Source: Strix aluco (Eukaryota > Chordata > Aves > Strigiformes > Strigidae). From it: DNA of 64,000 bases. Both the position numbers and the translations under genes were made by a program. Of the stretch, positions 20,501 to 31,900 are shown piece after piece. The notes beneath the pieces are model-generated. The model worked only from the letters and a program-made list of their open reading frames with translations. It did no database searches and was not told the origin of the DNA. The DNA lies in assembly GCF_031877795.1 (NCBI RefSeq), contig NC_133946.1, forward strand, positions 8,965,144-9,029,143, in the 5' to 3' direction. Position 1 is the stretch's first letter. Each line of letters opens with the position of its first letter.

Positions 20501-22630
20501 GACTTTAGGATATGAGGCGTTTCTTTTTGTCATTTAAAACGCTGTGTGTCTCTGTCAAGAGGAAATATTACACTAGGGTTTAAACCAGAAAAGGTCATAG
20601 GTTATGTGTTTTCAGTGAGCTGTAACTGATGGTCTGATCTGCTTAGAGGTAGGATTAACCTCCCTCTCTCTCAGAAAGGACTTGCAGAGAATTGTTTGCT
20701 TGGGTTTCTAATCTTATTTTACCCCAAATGCCATGTGCCCTTATTGGTGGCAGAGGAGATTCTTGTGGTAGTGGAATCAGTGAAAAGCTGGTAGATCACA
20801 CAAGAAGCTTCTGAATGAAGGCAGAATTGAAACTGGGAAATAAAGAAAACAGCAGGCAGGTCACCCTCTCAGGAAAACAACATTCATTCTCAGTCATGCA
20901 CATCCTAACACTTTTGACGGCAATTTATCATGGAAGACTGGGTTCACCGCAAGGGCTAACACATGTCATAGGTTAAATCAGAAAAGGCAATACTGAAAGG
21001 AAACTTCAAAGTCCTTAATACACAGAGTTAAATATGTTGGGGAAAAAGCTTACGATGTTTGTTATAAAGATATGAGTAAACAGCACGCTGGAAGAATTTT
21101 GGCGAAATGTCCTGTGATTGTTTTGCCCATTTAAGGCACCATTTCTGTGTCACTGCAATGGATGTATGTGGCTCTGAAGAACACAACCATAACTTGCAGA
21201 AAGTTGGACAGGTTGAGCTAACAGGCCTTCTCCAATTCTAATTGCTGTGGATTGATAAGTGGAATTGGATATATCTAGTCATGGTATGGTTTAATGCCTG
21301 GCGGAAGTTACCTTCCCCCACCACAGACAAGATCCTACTTGGTGCTTTATGCTTTTAATTCACACCAAAGTCCGTGCAAGCAGCGAGGCCCTTGCACCCT
21401 CCTGAACACTCATTAGGACTGTGTGTGCATTCAGCTCTGAGAAAATGCTTCTGAAGCAAGGGAAAGAGATCTCACCCTGACTGAGATTTCAAGGTGAATG
21501 CAGTAGCAAACTAAAAGCTTGGCAGCACTTTGTAATGCGTGGTTATGAAGCTGTGTAGTGGTGGTTCTGAAAGATCTCTCCATTTTGGGGTCATAGCCGG
21601 GTACATTCTTCTGTTCAGATGTTTTCTGAGTTAGAAATGAGTTATCTCTTAAGCTGCCCACTGCTGCACATAGCAGCAGTTGGCAGGCAACTTTGGGCAT
21701 GGATATCTAAATATATACATGGCACTTCGATCTAAGTAAGAACTTCATATTATTGGAACTGAGCTTGGGAAAATCACTGTTTATGACCATCACTTCTAGT
21801 AGACTGTACTGCTGAAGCATTTCTGTGGTAAATCATGGACCAGCTCTGACTCCAGCCCAGTTTCATGTCTTTGCACCTCCCTCCACTCATTTACTTTTGA
21901 TTGATTCACACTGCTGTCCAGTCAGACTGTTCCTATTTTTTTCAAAAGGTATAGAGTACAGTGAGGTAAAAGATAGTATGAATGGACTTTTACAGACCTG
22001 CTGAGTTAACAGTATTAACAGCACAGGCAGAAAAGTAGTAGTGCAAGCTACAGCATCTTACTGTGTCAAGTTCCCGCCCAGATTAGTTACTACATGTCTC
22101 CAAATTGTAGTGGAGTGTCCATCACATTCAGTTGTAGACCTATGGGCTGAGACTAGTAATAAAACGTCAGTCACGGCTTGTCCAGAGGACCATGCACGGA
22201 GATGCTCACCTAGGCCATTAAATAGAAGATGGCAAGAGTTACCTGCTGAAGTCTGGATCCAGACTAGCATCCTGCAGGAAGTGGGGTAGCTTGTCCAATC
22301 CTTTCACCATTTAGTGTTTCTCCTGCTCTTCACACACTCCTTTCAGTCTGCTGCCCTCCCAAATAACCTGATTATGTTTCTCTTGCTTTTTCAAGAAATG
22401 GTATTTGGTCTGTGATCTTACTGGTTTTCTAAAGGACTCTGGGTCTTTTTCTCCTTCCATTTAATCTTCTCTAGGATTGTTTACGAGCCTGCCAAGAACA
22501 GATTGAATCCCTCCTTGAATCCAGTCTACGTCAGGCACAGCAGCACAACATATCTTCAGAAACAAAGACTGTAGAGGATGAAGCAGACCTTTCCTGCACA
22601 CCTACTGATGTGCGAGATGTGAACATTTAA
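8318..22630 (+). CDS. CCND1: G1/S-specific cyclin D1 (five coding exons, 292 aa)
   Basis: Cyclin D1 activates CDK4 and CDK6 in the nucleus; the complex phosphorylates RB and drives G1 progression. Coding exons are 8318-8515, 10314-10529, 11192-11351, 16858-17006 and 22475-22630 (198, 216, 160, 149 and 156 bases); the first four lengths equal those I know for human CCND1. Joined, they give an intact 292-residue frame. The RB-binding LxCxE motif is LLCCE at residues 5-9. The cyclin box covers roughly 55-160 and includes the CDK-contacting K112. The C-terminal degron threonine is T283 (human T286) in CTPTD. The human polyglutamate run near 272-280 is missing and replaced by mixed residues, so the protein is 3 aa shorter. 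The start has purine at -3 and G at +4. LTO1 converges from the other strand. Confidence 0.99.
8783..8849 (+). repeat. Twin poly-C runs in CCND1 intron 1
   Basis: C20 (8783-8802) and C23 (8827-8849) are separated by 24 bases of mostly pyrimidine sequence. Such tracts can form G-quadruplex on the minus strand and i-motif on the plus strand, and are prone to length error in sequencing. Confidence 0.85.
9216..9292 (+). other. G-quadruplex-prone cluster in CCND1 intron 1
   Basis: Seven runs of four or more G occur on the coding strand within 77 bases (G7 at 9216, then G5 runs near 9227, 9234, 9241, 9255 and 9262, and a G5 ending at 9292), with loops mostly of 2-9 bases. This is far above the usual four-run criterion. 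The G-rich strand is the RNA-like strand, so both DNA and pre-mRNA quadruplexes are possible. Confidence 0.75.
10314..10529 (+). CDS. CCND1: CCND1 coding exon 2
   Basis: Encodes residues 67-138, most of the first cyclin fold, including K112. It starts after TTCCAG, ends CTG|GTAATT, and is in phase 0 at both ends. Confidence 0.98.
10530..11191 (+). other. CCND1 intron 2
   Basis: A short 662-base intron. After an A-rich stretch (10555-10600) it becomes very GC-rich with many CpG until about 11100, then a long pyrimidine tract leads to TTTGCAG. No separate gene. The 177- to 257-codon frames through it on both strands result from missing stop codons. Confidence 0.9.
11192..11351 (+). CDS. CCND1: CCND1 coding exon 3
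   Basis: Encodes residues 139-191 plus one base of codon 192, the end of the first and start of the second cyclin fold. The acceptor is TTTGCAG; the donor is CAG|GTATGA. The split codon is completed in exon 4 as GAT (Asp). Confidence 0.98.
12283..12318 (+). repeat. 18-bp tandem duplication in CCND1 intron 3
   Basis: GGAATGGCAAAAGAATAA occurs twice back to back with no mismatch, followed by a further partial GGAA. A recent small tandem duplication. Confidence 0.95.
14538..14559 (+). repeat. CT microsatellite, CCND1 intron 3
   Basis: Eleven CT-type dinucleotides, flanked upstream by a C/T-rich segment from about 14519. It is a simple repeat. Confidence 0.85.
14640..15030. promoter_or_regulatory. 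Candidate conserved non-coding element in CCND1 intron 3
   Basis: A repeat-free, balanced-composition block between low-complexity flanks, dense in short motifs typical of vertebrate enhancers: CCAATTACAG at 14771-14780, ATTAATATGC around 14799, AAATAATTCC near 14831, and two GGGGCCCCC blocks near 14639 and 14788. This is judgement by appearance only; no alignment was possible. Confidence 0.3.
16819..16838 (+). repeat. T20 run in the exon 4 polypyrimidine tract
   Basis: A run of twenty T ends 20 bases before CCND1 exon 4. It forms the upstream part of the polypyrimidine tract, followed by CTCTCCTTTCTTCATACAG. Confidence 0.9.
16858..17006 (+). CDS. CCND1: CCND1 coding exon 4
   Basis: Encodes the rest of codon 192 to residue 241, in the second cyclin fold. 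The acceptor is CATACAG and the donor CCG|GTAAGT is near consensus. In human CCND1 retention of intron 4 gives the D1b isoform; reading past this donor here I see no specific sign of such an isoform. Confidence 0.98.
17007..22474 (+). other. CCND1 intron 4
   Basis: 5.5 kb of AT-rich sequence with homopolymer T runs (for example near 19567-19585) and no recognisable gene, RNA or transposon. It ends with a pyrimidine tract and CTAG at 22471-22474. Confidence 0.85.
22475..22630 (+). CDS. CCND1: CCND1 coding exon 5
   Basis: Encodes residues 242-292 and the TAA stop. It includes the C-terminal tail with the T283 phosphodegron (CTPTD), equivalent to human T286, which GSK3B is reported to phosphorylate to promote nuclear export and degradation. 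Confidence 0.98.
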   Translation, partial: DCLRACQEQIESLLESSLRQAQQHNISSETKTVEDEADLSCTPTDVRDVNI

Positions 22631-24306
22631 GAGGACTTCTTCTAATGGGTTTGCTTGGCGAGAAAAGCAAAGAAAGGGCATCTGAGAAGGAATCAGCATC
22701 AGGATCTCCCCCCCAGAAACCCTTTTCTCCAGGACATTTTTATACCAGAAGGGAAAACCAGTCTTGTTATATTTTTTCTTGCTCTGTCTCCCTTCCATCT
22801 GTGACTTCAAACAAACAAATAAACAAAAAAATACCCCAAAAACTGTCTTAAAAAAAGAAAAAAATAGTATTTGCATTACCCCCAGGGGTTTGTGCTACAA
22901 AAATAGAGGATTTTATACAATAATAATCAACTAGTTTTTATATTAAAGTGTTCTTGTCTGTATGTTGTAAAAATAGGCATTAACACACAAAATGTCTCCA
23001 GGGGAGGTATTAGATTTGATTTCTTACATTTAAAACAAACCAACCAACCATTTTTAAAGTAGAAGAGGGTTTTTTTTTTTTAGATAGTAAATGAAATATT
23101 CTTTTTTTTTCTTTAAAAAGCATAGCTTTAACGCAGTTCTAGGCTTTTCTGTATCTTGCTTGCTTATGCATTTAGTCACTTTATAATTCATCTGTAAATG
23201 TTTATTTTATTTCCTTAGGTTTTTTTTATCCTCTTCACCTTATAAATGGTTAACATAACCCATAAGTTAGTGTATGTTAGGATGCAGCATTATTATATGT
23301 TAATCTTTTTTTGTGCCTGTGGATTGCCTGTGCATAAGGCATTTGTAGGGTTCCAGCTTAGCATTGTTGGGAAAGGCCAATGTACTACTCATACGATACT
23401 CTATTATAAAGAGAAACCGAAATAGTGACATAATATATTATATTTTTGTAATCTTCATATTTTTGTAGTTACCTGTGTAAAAATGCTGGTCTGACCCCAC
23501 AGATATTCAGCCTAATTATGGTCAGGTTCAATCCACAGTTCAGTCTTTTTTTTTTTTTTTTTGTTTGTTTGTAATATTCTAAAACCATTCCATTCAAAGC
23601 ACTTTCAGTCCATTAGATATAGGAAATACATTCTTTTATTGTGTGGGAATTTTTTTTTAATGGAATGGTTTGGAAATATATTAAGTGCTTGTTCGCAAAC
23701 TTGGAATTGCAAAGCAAGTGCATTTAACTATGGTGTTAGAGGAGAGGTGATTTTTTTTTTTTTCCGAAGGTTGTGTTCCAGTGAGAGAAATTGCATTCAC
23801 AAATTGCCAGGATATCTTCCTATCCTTTTCTATAGAAAAGTTGAAGTTTAGAATCCTTTGGTGCCAACTCATCTTTATAAATTAGGGGCCTTAAAGGTTC
23901 ACATATAGGATGCATAGTTTAAGGATTGTCGCTAGATGTTTTACAACTGAAGGTTTTTAAACACTAAAATATATAATTTATAGTTAAGGCTAAAAAGAAT
24001 ATTTATTGCAGAGGATGTTCGTAAGGCCAGTATGATTTGTAAAATAATGCAATCGCCCCTTTTTAAAAAAAAAATCTTTCTACCCTTGATGTTGCAGTTT
24101 TAACACAGCTTATTACAGAAAAAAGGACACGCTTCAAAGAACAAACCCAAAACAAAGCAGTCTATTTGGCCCCTTCCTATACATTTTCAAAAGCAGTCTA
24201 ACCATGAAAAAAACGCCATAGTTAATAGATATGAAAATTGGATTACTTGAAAGAAGTTCTTATTCCAGTATATGCCCCATTTTTTTATTTAGCTACAAAT
24301 AGAAAA

Positions 24307-24314
24307 TTTGCACA
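24307..24314 (+). promoter_or_regulatory. miR-19 seed match in CCND1 3'UTR
   Basis: TTTGCACA is an 8-mer complement to the miR-19 seed. miR-19 targeting of cyclin D1 is reported for mammals. Function here is inferred. Confidence 0.5.
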
Positions 24315-24449
24315 TCTTGGCTATGTATCTTTTTATTATTATTTTAGAAAGTAGCTGAAGGGACGTGGACATAGCTGTTGAAGTTGATGCTCGAGGAGAA
24401 TGTGATGGTGAAATGTATGTGAGAAAACTGCCGCTAAGGTGTTGATTGT

Positions 24450-24540
24450 AAAAAAACAAAACAACAAAAAAACAACAAAAAAAAGAAAAAAGAAAAAAAT
24501 TTTAAAATTAAAAAAAAAAAAAGAAAAAGAGTAAAGAAAA
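24450..24540 (+). repeat. A-rich tract in CCND1 3'UTR
   Basis: Runs of A broken by single C, G or T occur across about 90 bases. There is no good poly(A) signal and GT-rich element around it, so it is more likely genomic A-richness. Oligo-dT could prime on it and produce false 3' ends in cDNA. Confidence 0.8.
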
Positions 24541-24641
24541 GGAGTGGATGCTCCATTTTTATTGAGCTGCTATGGATAAATTCCCAGCATGGTTTGAAAA
24601 AAAAATTAACATTGCTTTTCTGTATCTTTGTCATTGTGTTT

Positions 24642-24649
24642 TGCTGCTA
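24642..24649 (+). promoter_or_regulatory. miR-15/16 seed match 1, CCND1 3'UTR
   Basis: TGCTGCTA is an 8-mer match to the miR-15/16 family seed. Human CCND1 is an established miR-16 target with sites in this UTR. Confidence 0.6.
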
Positions 24650-25376
24650 TTTTGTGGATCAGTTTTTTTTTTTGTTATACAATGTCATATACTGCCATGT
24701 TATAGGTTTTAATTTTCTCATAGAAAATTATATTATTGACATCATTTTTTTGTAGATTTTTATGTGATCAATTTTTACTTAATGTGATTACTGCTCTATT
24801 CCAAAAAGGTTCCTGTTTCACAATACCTCATACTTCAGTTAACCGTGTCTAGACCAGGTTTTAATGTTCGTACACAGTGCCTCATAGTTCTACTGCAAAT
24901 GGAAATGCATCGAACGTTATTCTGAATGGGTCTCGCGATTTGCAACTAGGTTGCATTAATTTAAAAACAGCAGACATTTCAGAAGATCAAGTAATGTCAG
25001 TTTTTTTGTTATGCATTTTATAAAGCTGGATTCTTTGTCTGATCTGGGGTTTATTATCATAGTAGTTTTAAGCTGTGTTATTAGCCACATTGATATATGA
25101 AAGGTGCATTATAATATAACTTTTGTATGCCACCTGATGTGGTTTCCCATCAGCTGGGACACATCATTTGGTATGATAGGTTATCTTCTGGAACTCTAAG
25201 TATTTTGTGTGTTTAATCTGTTATGATATACTAGGTTTTTTGTTTTGGGTTTTTTTGTTTGTTTTGTGTTTTTTTTTTTAATTATAGCATAATGCTAATT
25301 TAAAAAGCCTGTAAATCTCATAAATAAGCCAGCTAACAGAGTTGTATGCTGAAGAATAATCTAGCTGTTGCCTGTA

Positions 25377-25384
25377 TGCTGCTA
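25377..25384 (+). promoter_or_regulatory. miR-15/16 seed match 2, CCND1 3'UTR
   Basis: A second TGCTGCTA 8-mer, about 735 bases after the first and 500 bases before the poly(A) signal. Confidence 0.6.
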
Positions 25385-25879
25385 AACCAAAACAGAATTA
25401 GAACTCATTTTGAGGCAAATGCAGTTGAGATCCTACATAGTGCATAAATAAAGCATTGCAATGCTACTAGCAGTCGCAGGACCCAGGAGGACTGGATACA
25501 TTCTGTCCAAATTTCAGGAACATTTCTTACTGCTTACCTCATAAAACACTTCTGTTTGTGGCATCTCTGTGTCTCTGAACCAAACATGATTATTGAGTTA
25601 GTGCTTGTTGGTTATATTATGTGTTACACTGAGTGGCAGTGTGTACTGCAAATTTCTTTAAAATATTGTATGTACTAAAAGGCCAAATCCAGATAAGTGG
25701 GTTCATGTGCCAACAGAGATGCTTTATTTGTCACATTATTATAACAATCTGTAGTAAGCAAGCAATTCAGATTTGTACATTTTTATATTGTACTTATTGG
25801 CATCACTGGTCTGAAATGCACATTTTCACCAACAGACCTGTAACAGACAAGTTTCCAGCAAAAAAACCTAAAGTCTAGA

Positions 25880-25926
25880 AATAAAATTGGTAAAACCCAA
25901 TGTCTGCTTGTTGTGTTGGTTTTTTA
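25880..25926 (+). terminator. CCND1 poly(A) signal and downstream element
   Basis: AATAAA at 25880-25885 is followed 15-40 bases later by TGTCTGCTTGTTGTGTTGG and a T run, a good GT/T-rich downstream element. Cleavage is expected near 25900. An earlier AATAAA at 25447-25452 could give a shorter transcript. Confidence 0.8.
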
Positions 25927-25929
25927 ATT

Positions 25930-28900
25930 GCCTTCATGAATGCTGAATGGCGGTAACTACCTGATGGAGTAAGTAAACCACATGACATTTTCTGGTTTTG
26001 ACTCTCCATGCTTTTAATGGTTGCAATTCTGAAAACCTTTTGTTATTTTAGGAAACCATAGGCATTTTTAGCAATGGTAGGTGACGGCCTGTCACAGTAA
26101 TGTGTATTTTTAAAGAAGCAAAACATCTAAGGTAATACTCAGTAAAATGCCATTTGGTGGTTCTTGTCAAAAAAAGGTAAATAAAGTAGGTGCTGGATGG
26201 TACAGAAAGCTTGTTTGTATTTATTTATCAGTGCAAGGTTTTGTGTCCTACAATACCTTTAAAGAAGATAGTTAATCTGCCACCTTTTCCATCCCTTCCC
26301 CTCATACACAGCTCTCGCATCTTACTATTATATCAGTAAGATAAGGAATAAACCTGAACAATGTAAAAGCCTACTAAAAATACGTAAAAAAGAATGAACC
26401 TAGGACAAAAATTAGATACGATTATAAAGTAAAATGATAAAAATTATAACCTGTGTTCCAAACTGGGGATGCACACCATTAATTACCAGAGCTGAACACA
26501 GCAGAAACAGCTTATTTTTAGTGGAGATGGTTAAGCTTCTAACCTATATATGTGACTGTTTACCCTATGAAAATATTTCTGCCTTAAAAAAAAAAATTCG
26601 CATAAAATGTCAAGTGCTTGTCTCTCCTGTCACAAATTAGAAATCTAGTGTCTGCCTCCCGAGTTTCCCATTGACTAAACATCACATTACAGCTGATTCT
26701 ATGCAGTAAGTACAGCAAAGGAAATGAAACATGAAACTCTTAAGATAAGCCCTAACATGTTAATCATAGTCTAGTGCAAAGTAAGTTTGTCTTACTTTGT
26801 TACCAATAGATGAGTAACCATCTGCATCAGAAGAATCCCAGTATGAGCTTGTATTAGCTTGACAGTTTCCTAGCCATTTCAGACAGAAACCTGAACTGTG
26901 TGGCCTACTGTAAAATTGCAGCTCAGGTAAAGTAATATCAGTACATAGCGTGATCTGTAATGTTTTCCATTAGAAATGAGTAGCTCCTCAACATGGTCAA
27001 GTTACGCTGGTAGGCCACCGAGGAAGATTGGTATAGCAGTGAAAGGAGATCTGAACTAGATTCACAGTGACTTTAAATACAGATCAAGCCAAAGCTTAAA
27101 CTGGACTCAGTCAAAAACTACTCATTTTTTCCACACAGATCTTTTACCAGTTTTCTGCAAAATTTCAGCATATTTTAAAGAAGACAAAGGGGGGAAAAAA
27201 GGCTCACTTTTGTATCAGATGGCTAACCCTTCTGATTTTAAATGTTTGAAAATTGAGTGAAGACATACTTAGGAAATCTTGATTTGGGACAAAAACCTTT
27301 TTGCTGATAAAAAAAAATAATGATTCAGCAAGTAATTTAAACATGCATTTTGTTGAACATAAGTGGGTTTTGCATTTCCTATCTGTTCTATAAACTAGTA
27401 GGTTTAAGCCCACAGAGTCAGCTCTGTTATTTATATTTTCCTTCTCTCAAACATCATCACTAAATGCAGACTACTAAATTTGAATGTTGGGTGAACTATG
27501 CCAGTATTACTCACATTGCAAAGGGCAGAAAGACAAGAATGTAGCAAGAAAAACAATTTACTATAGGCTGTAAAAAATATGCATGTTCAGCTAGGCTATG
27601 CTGTAGCTTATTAAAGGGAAAAATACTGCATTTTCTTACATCAGATTGAGACGTGTACACAGAAAAACCTCCAAAAACCTCCAGAAAACCTGCTCAGTTC
27701 CATTACTGAATTCAGATGGATTAACAAGCTTGGACCTTTTATGAACACTTAAATTCACATACTCTTTATTAAAGAATAAACAAGATCTATTAAATGTAAA
27801 AACTCAGCATCCACTTACATTCAAGTGTATCTAGCATTTTAAGTGATAGAAAATTCTAGAAGATAAAGGAGAAAGTGAAGCTTGGAACTATTATTTCAAA
27901 GGAGTCATAGGAATGACCCAGGCATGTAGGCTAGATACTCTAATAAAGATTCCTGGCAACGTCACTGAAAAGCTACAACAGGACAAAGGCAGTAAAGCTA
28001 TAAATGATGGCATTTTAATGAATTCCTGACAGCATCATTTTATGGGAAATGTATCTCCTCAGACAAACATGGTATTTTTACAATCCTACAAATATAATTG
28101 ATAATAGCAATTGCACTGGCATGGCAAACATAGATTCCCATCTGGCTTTTGACCGAGTTCCACACAGTATTCCAATCAAATGATGAAAAAGGGATTGCAA
28201 ATTAGACCACTGGATTACACTGAAAACGTGAAGCTTGCCAGACTTCTGATTTTGTTCTTTAGAGTCAAGGAGTAGAAATTTAGGATCAAGGCAGAAGTTA
28301 CCCTTTTGTTTCTTTAATGCAATAGACATTTAAGAGCGAAGACGGAAATAATTTATTGATGATCTTATTAGCATCTGCAGAACACTACTTAGATCTGTCC
28401 TACTTTTTGCCTGTGTGAAGACTAAGTATTGAAAAGTCTCCTATTTCAGGGAGGTCACTAAGTATTCACAGCCATCATTTTCCTGAGGGCTTTTACCTGA
28501 AGAGGGAACTGGCAGAAAGACTCTGTGCTCACAGCAAATTGGGAATAAGGCACACAGGCGGCATCTTCGCTCTGCGTGGGCCCTGCTGATGCAGGAGCAC
28601 CACCCGCAGTGTGCTGGCAACAGATCTGCTCCTGGAGTACACACCACCACCTCTACTGAACTCCTGAAGCTGTTTTTAATGTGGCCTTCAGAGCATCAAT
28701 TCCTTCACAGAATAGCCCCAAGCTTAAGGAGCAGTCACTACCATACACAGACCAATGCAACAACAGCTTTTTACTTGTCTCAAGTTGCCTCTCTGGACAG
28801 GGGAGGCTGTGTTTAGTGGCTGCTAGAGGTCTTCCCTCTTACACAGAAGGGAAAAAAATAATCCATCTGTGTGGATTTCATCTCTCAATTTTAATTATGG

Positions 28901-31900
28901 CTTATATTATTTATAAAAACATCTTTGATGAAATTTCAGATGAAAAAACCCTACATAGCAATACATCTCAAAACAAGAATACCAGTCTGTCCAGACATGA
29001 AGACTGCAGTAGAAAATTATTTTCCCATTATATTAAAAATATATGCTAATGGACATACACAGTACAATCCTCCCTGCTAACATGTCTGTCAAGCCTACCT
29101 GAAAGCCAAAGACTGCCCAGTCAAATGAGACCTTGACTACATCTGCTCAGCTCTGACTAATCTGGCATGAACTGGAAAACAAAGAAGCAAAATCAGAACT
29201 TCATTAGGCAACTGTTGCTAAATTCACACTTGGTAACACATTTGGGGTGGGTAACCAGAGGGCGGTAAGAACCTCCTCCCCACCAGTAACTGGCCTTAGA
29301 CATGGAAGAAAAATCAGAGAGAATGGCCTGGGAGTGCTTGTGCTGGCAAATACATAAAGCAGTAACTGGTTAAGAGGGTAACCCCTGGGGGTTGGAGAGA
29401 GCTCCAGGTACAGATTATCTAATATCATCAAGAGATCTGAACCAAAGGAGGAATCGCTACGTGCACAGGCCAAGCTCCAAGCCAGGACCTGATGCGTCCA
29501 CTGGTTGAAGCAGAGTCCTCTTCTCCAGGGTTCACGTGCTAAAGGTCTAGGCCTTTGATCTGTGCATGTAGCATGTGCATAACAGAATGGAAATTGCTAT
29601 CCACTCACTATTCCCAACCTGCTAAGTAAATAAGTTTTAGATTATATGTTGCTGAGTTGGGTGGTTTTGTTATTTCATCCATCCCACCTGACTGCCCGGT
29701 GACACTTGTCTTAATCCATCTGCAAGCTATATTCCAATAAATGCTTGGTCTCCTATGACAGCTAACACATTACCCACCATAAGGATGTTATTTGTAACAT
29801 TAGCACCAGTCTCCAAGAAGCTGAGATGGGCAAATCATTTAATAAGAACCACTAAACCACCACTAGAGCATTACGACAACTCACCTGAGCCAGCACTGAA
29901 CAAGTGACCTGGTGTCCTAAGTCACTACTCTGATGGCAAACCATCCGAAACGGACAATTGAGCTTTTTGATGTTTTATTTCTCCTTTTATTAGATTTTAT
30001 CTCTATAGATTGTTTGAATAGAGGGTATTATTTCTGAACAGCTTTTTTTCTCCTTAAACACCTGCAGGCCATAGTTCTCTACATTTGGTTTCTGGCTACT
30101 TTTAAGTATGAAGACCAAATCTTCGATAAATGTATACTGTTAAATATAGCTATATTCTTTTAAATGCACAGACATAACATCTTCCCAAGATTTCCAGAAG
30201 GCATCAGCAATTACTTACTCAACAGTAAACATTATTTCTTATAAACATAATACATTTATTTCATGTTTTTGACTCAACATTTCTGTAGCTGTTTCAGTCA
30301 TTCACTATGACCACTTCGTTCCTTTTAGACAATAGATCTACCAGCCACATATTAATTCAGCTTTCTCTTTTCATAGAGACCCTTGGACTGCAAAGGATCA
30401 GAAAGGCTCCTCCCTTATGGACAATCTCTTTCCAATATAAGTGAAAGAGTTCATCCGCCTTCACTTCTGCATGGTAGTGCTCAACAGTGCTGTAGACTCA
30501 AACAAGTACATGCAAAGCCTCAAGTTTGTGGAACCACAAGTGTTCTCTCATCCTCAAACAACTTTCCAATAACCTAAATACAGCCCTCCATGTTGGTAAA
30601 TCCCTCTGTAAACCTGCTTAAGGTGTTTTCAGGGATCTCTTTCCACTTCTTCCATACAAATCACAAGTCGAAGCTCCTTGAAAAAGTCCACATTTTTCTC
30701 TAACACAGTTTGTTTCTTTCTCATTAGTTTGAGAAATAATGATGCTACTGGATTTTTTTGAAGTTTGTCCTCATCTTACTGCATAAGAGAACTTAAAAGA
30801 AGAGCAAGACATACAACTAGAATGAGCCAGATTCTCAACATGTGGTTCTAACAATGTACCCATGGTGAAGCAGGGTTATGAATTCCCAAATTGTGCTCAA
30901 ATCATTCTCCGTCTTACTCAGGTGTTCTGGATATGACGCACAACACGATGCCATAACTCCATGTGGTTTTAGGTTTACAGTGCACTTGACTAACTGCCCC
31001 ACGAGCAAGGTCTCCTCAAGAAGGAAATACGCTGCAGACATAACCTCTAGCTCTGCTTAAAAGTAACATTGTTTATATATTATATAAATCTATAATATCT
31101 ATTTATATATTATTATATTGATTCTTAGTTTCAAATAGTAATTTGTTTTTTAATTGTAGTTCAGAAACTGTCAAGACCTTATTAACGATAACTTCTGTAT
31201 GTGTTTTTTAAAGGAGGTAAATGAGGTCTCAAAAATTCAATGTCTGCACATACATTGCAAAAAAAAAAAAGCCAGTTTAGAGAACAATGTAGGCATGTGT
31301 TTTTAAACTACTGTTCGTGCAGTCTGGTCAGGACTGTGTGACACAGTATACAGTGTTTTGTCATCCAAGGAATGTCTTTGATCAAGAGTTTATGCAAGAA
31401 GGAAAAAAAAGCCATGAAACCCTAATCCGTTCCCACAGTCCAGTAAACGTGAGCTGGACAAACAGTGGACAATAGCAGTAAAGCTTGCTGCTGGAACAAT
31501 AGCTGCAACTAAAAAAATTAAAGGGTTGCTGACTCACAGTTCCTACTATCAAGAAAGATTCCATGCAGTGTTGATTATTCTCCAGAATCCTGAAGATGCT
31601 GAAGGTTAAAAACTGTGATAAAGCAGCAAAATATGCTGCTAAACAATAAAAATAAAATGAAAGACAGTGACAAATACTGATGTTGATTCTGTCTAGTGCA
31701 GAGTCAGGATGCAGAGACTGAATAATAAATCTTCTTTCTGCCTAAACAATTTGCTAAAATAAACTCCATAATTTTATTATAAACAAATATCAGTTAAGTT
31801 TTTGGTCAGTACGTCACTGTTTCAGATACCATCCATACAAATTCTGCACAATTACAATCAAGCTTTCTAATTTTTCAAGACAAAAGCTATACGCTATTTC

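Larger units (their letters stand above)
22631..25910 (+). other. CCND1 3' untranslated region
   Basis: About 3.3 kb of AT-rich sequence without coding potential, from the TAA to the poly(A) signal at 25880. The length is like the human 3'UTR. It carries many ATTTA pentamers, an A-rich stretch at 24450-24540, two miR-15/16 seed matches, one miR-19 seed match and a GCACTTT (miR-17/20 seed) at 23599-23605. It is the usual site of post-transcriptional control of this short-lived mRNA. Confidence 0.85.
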
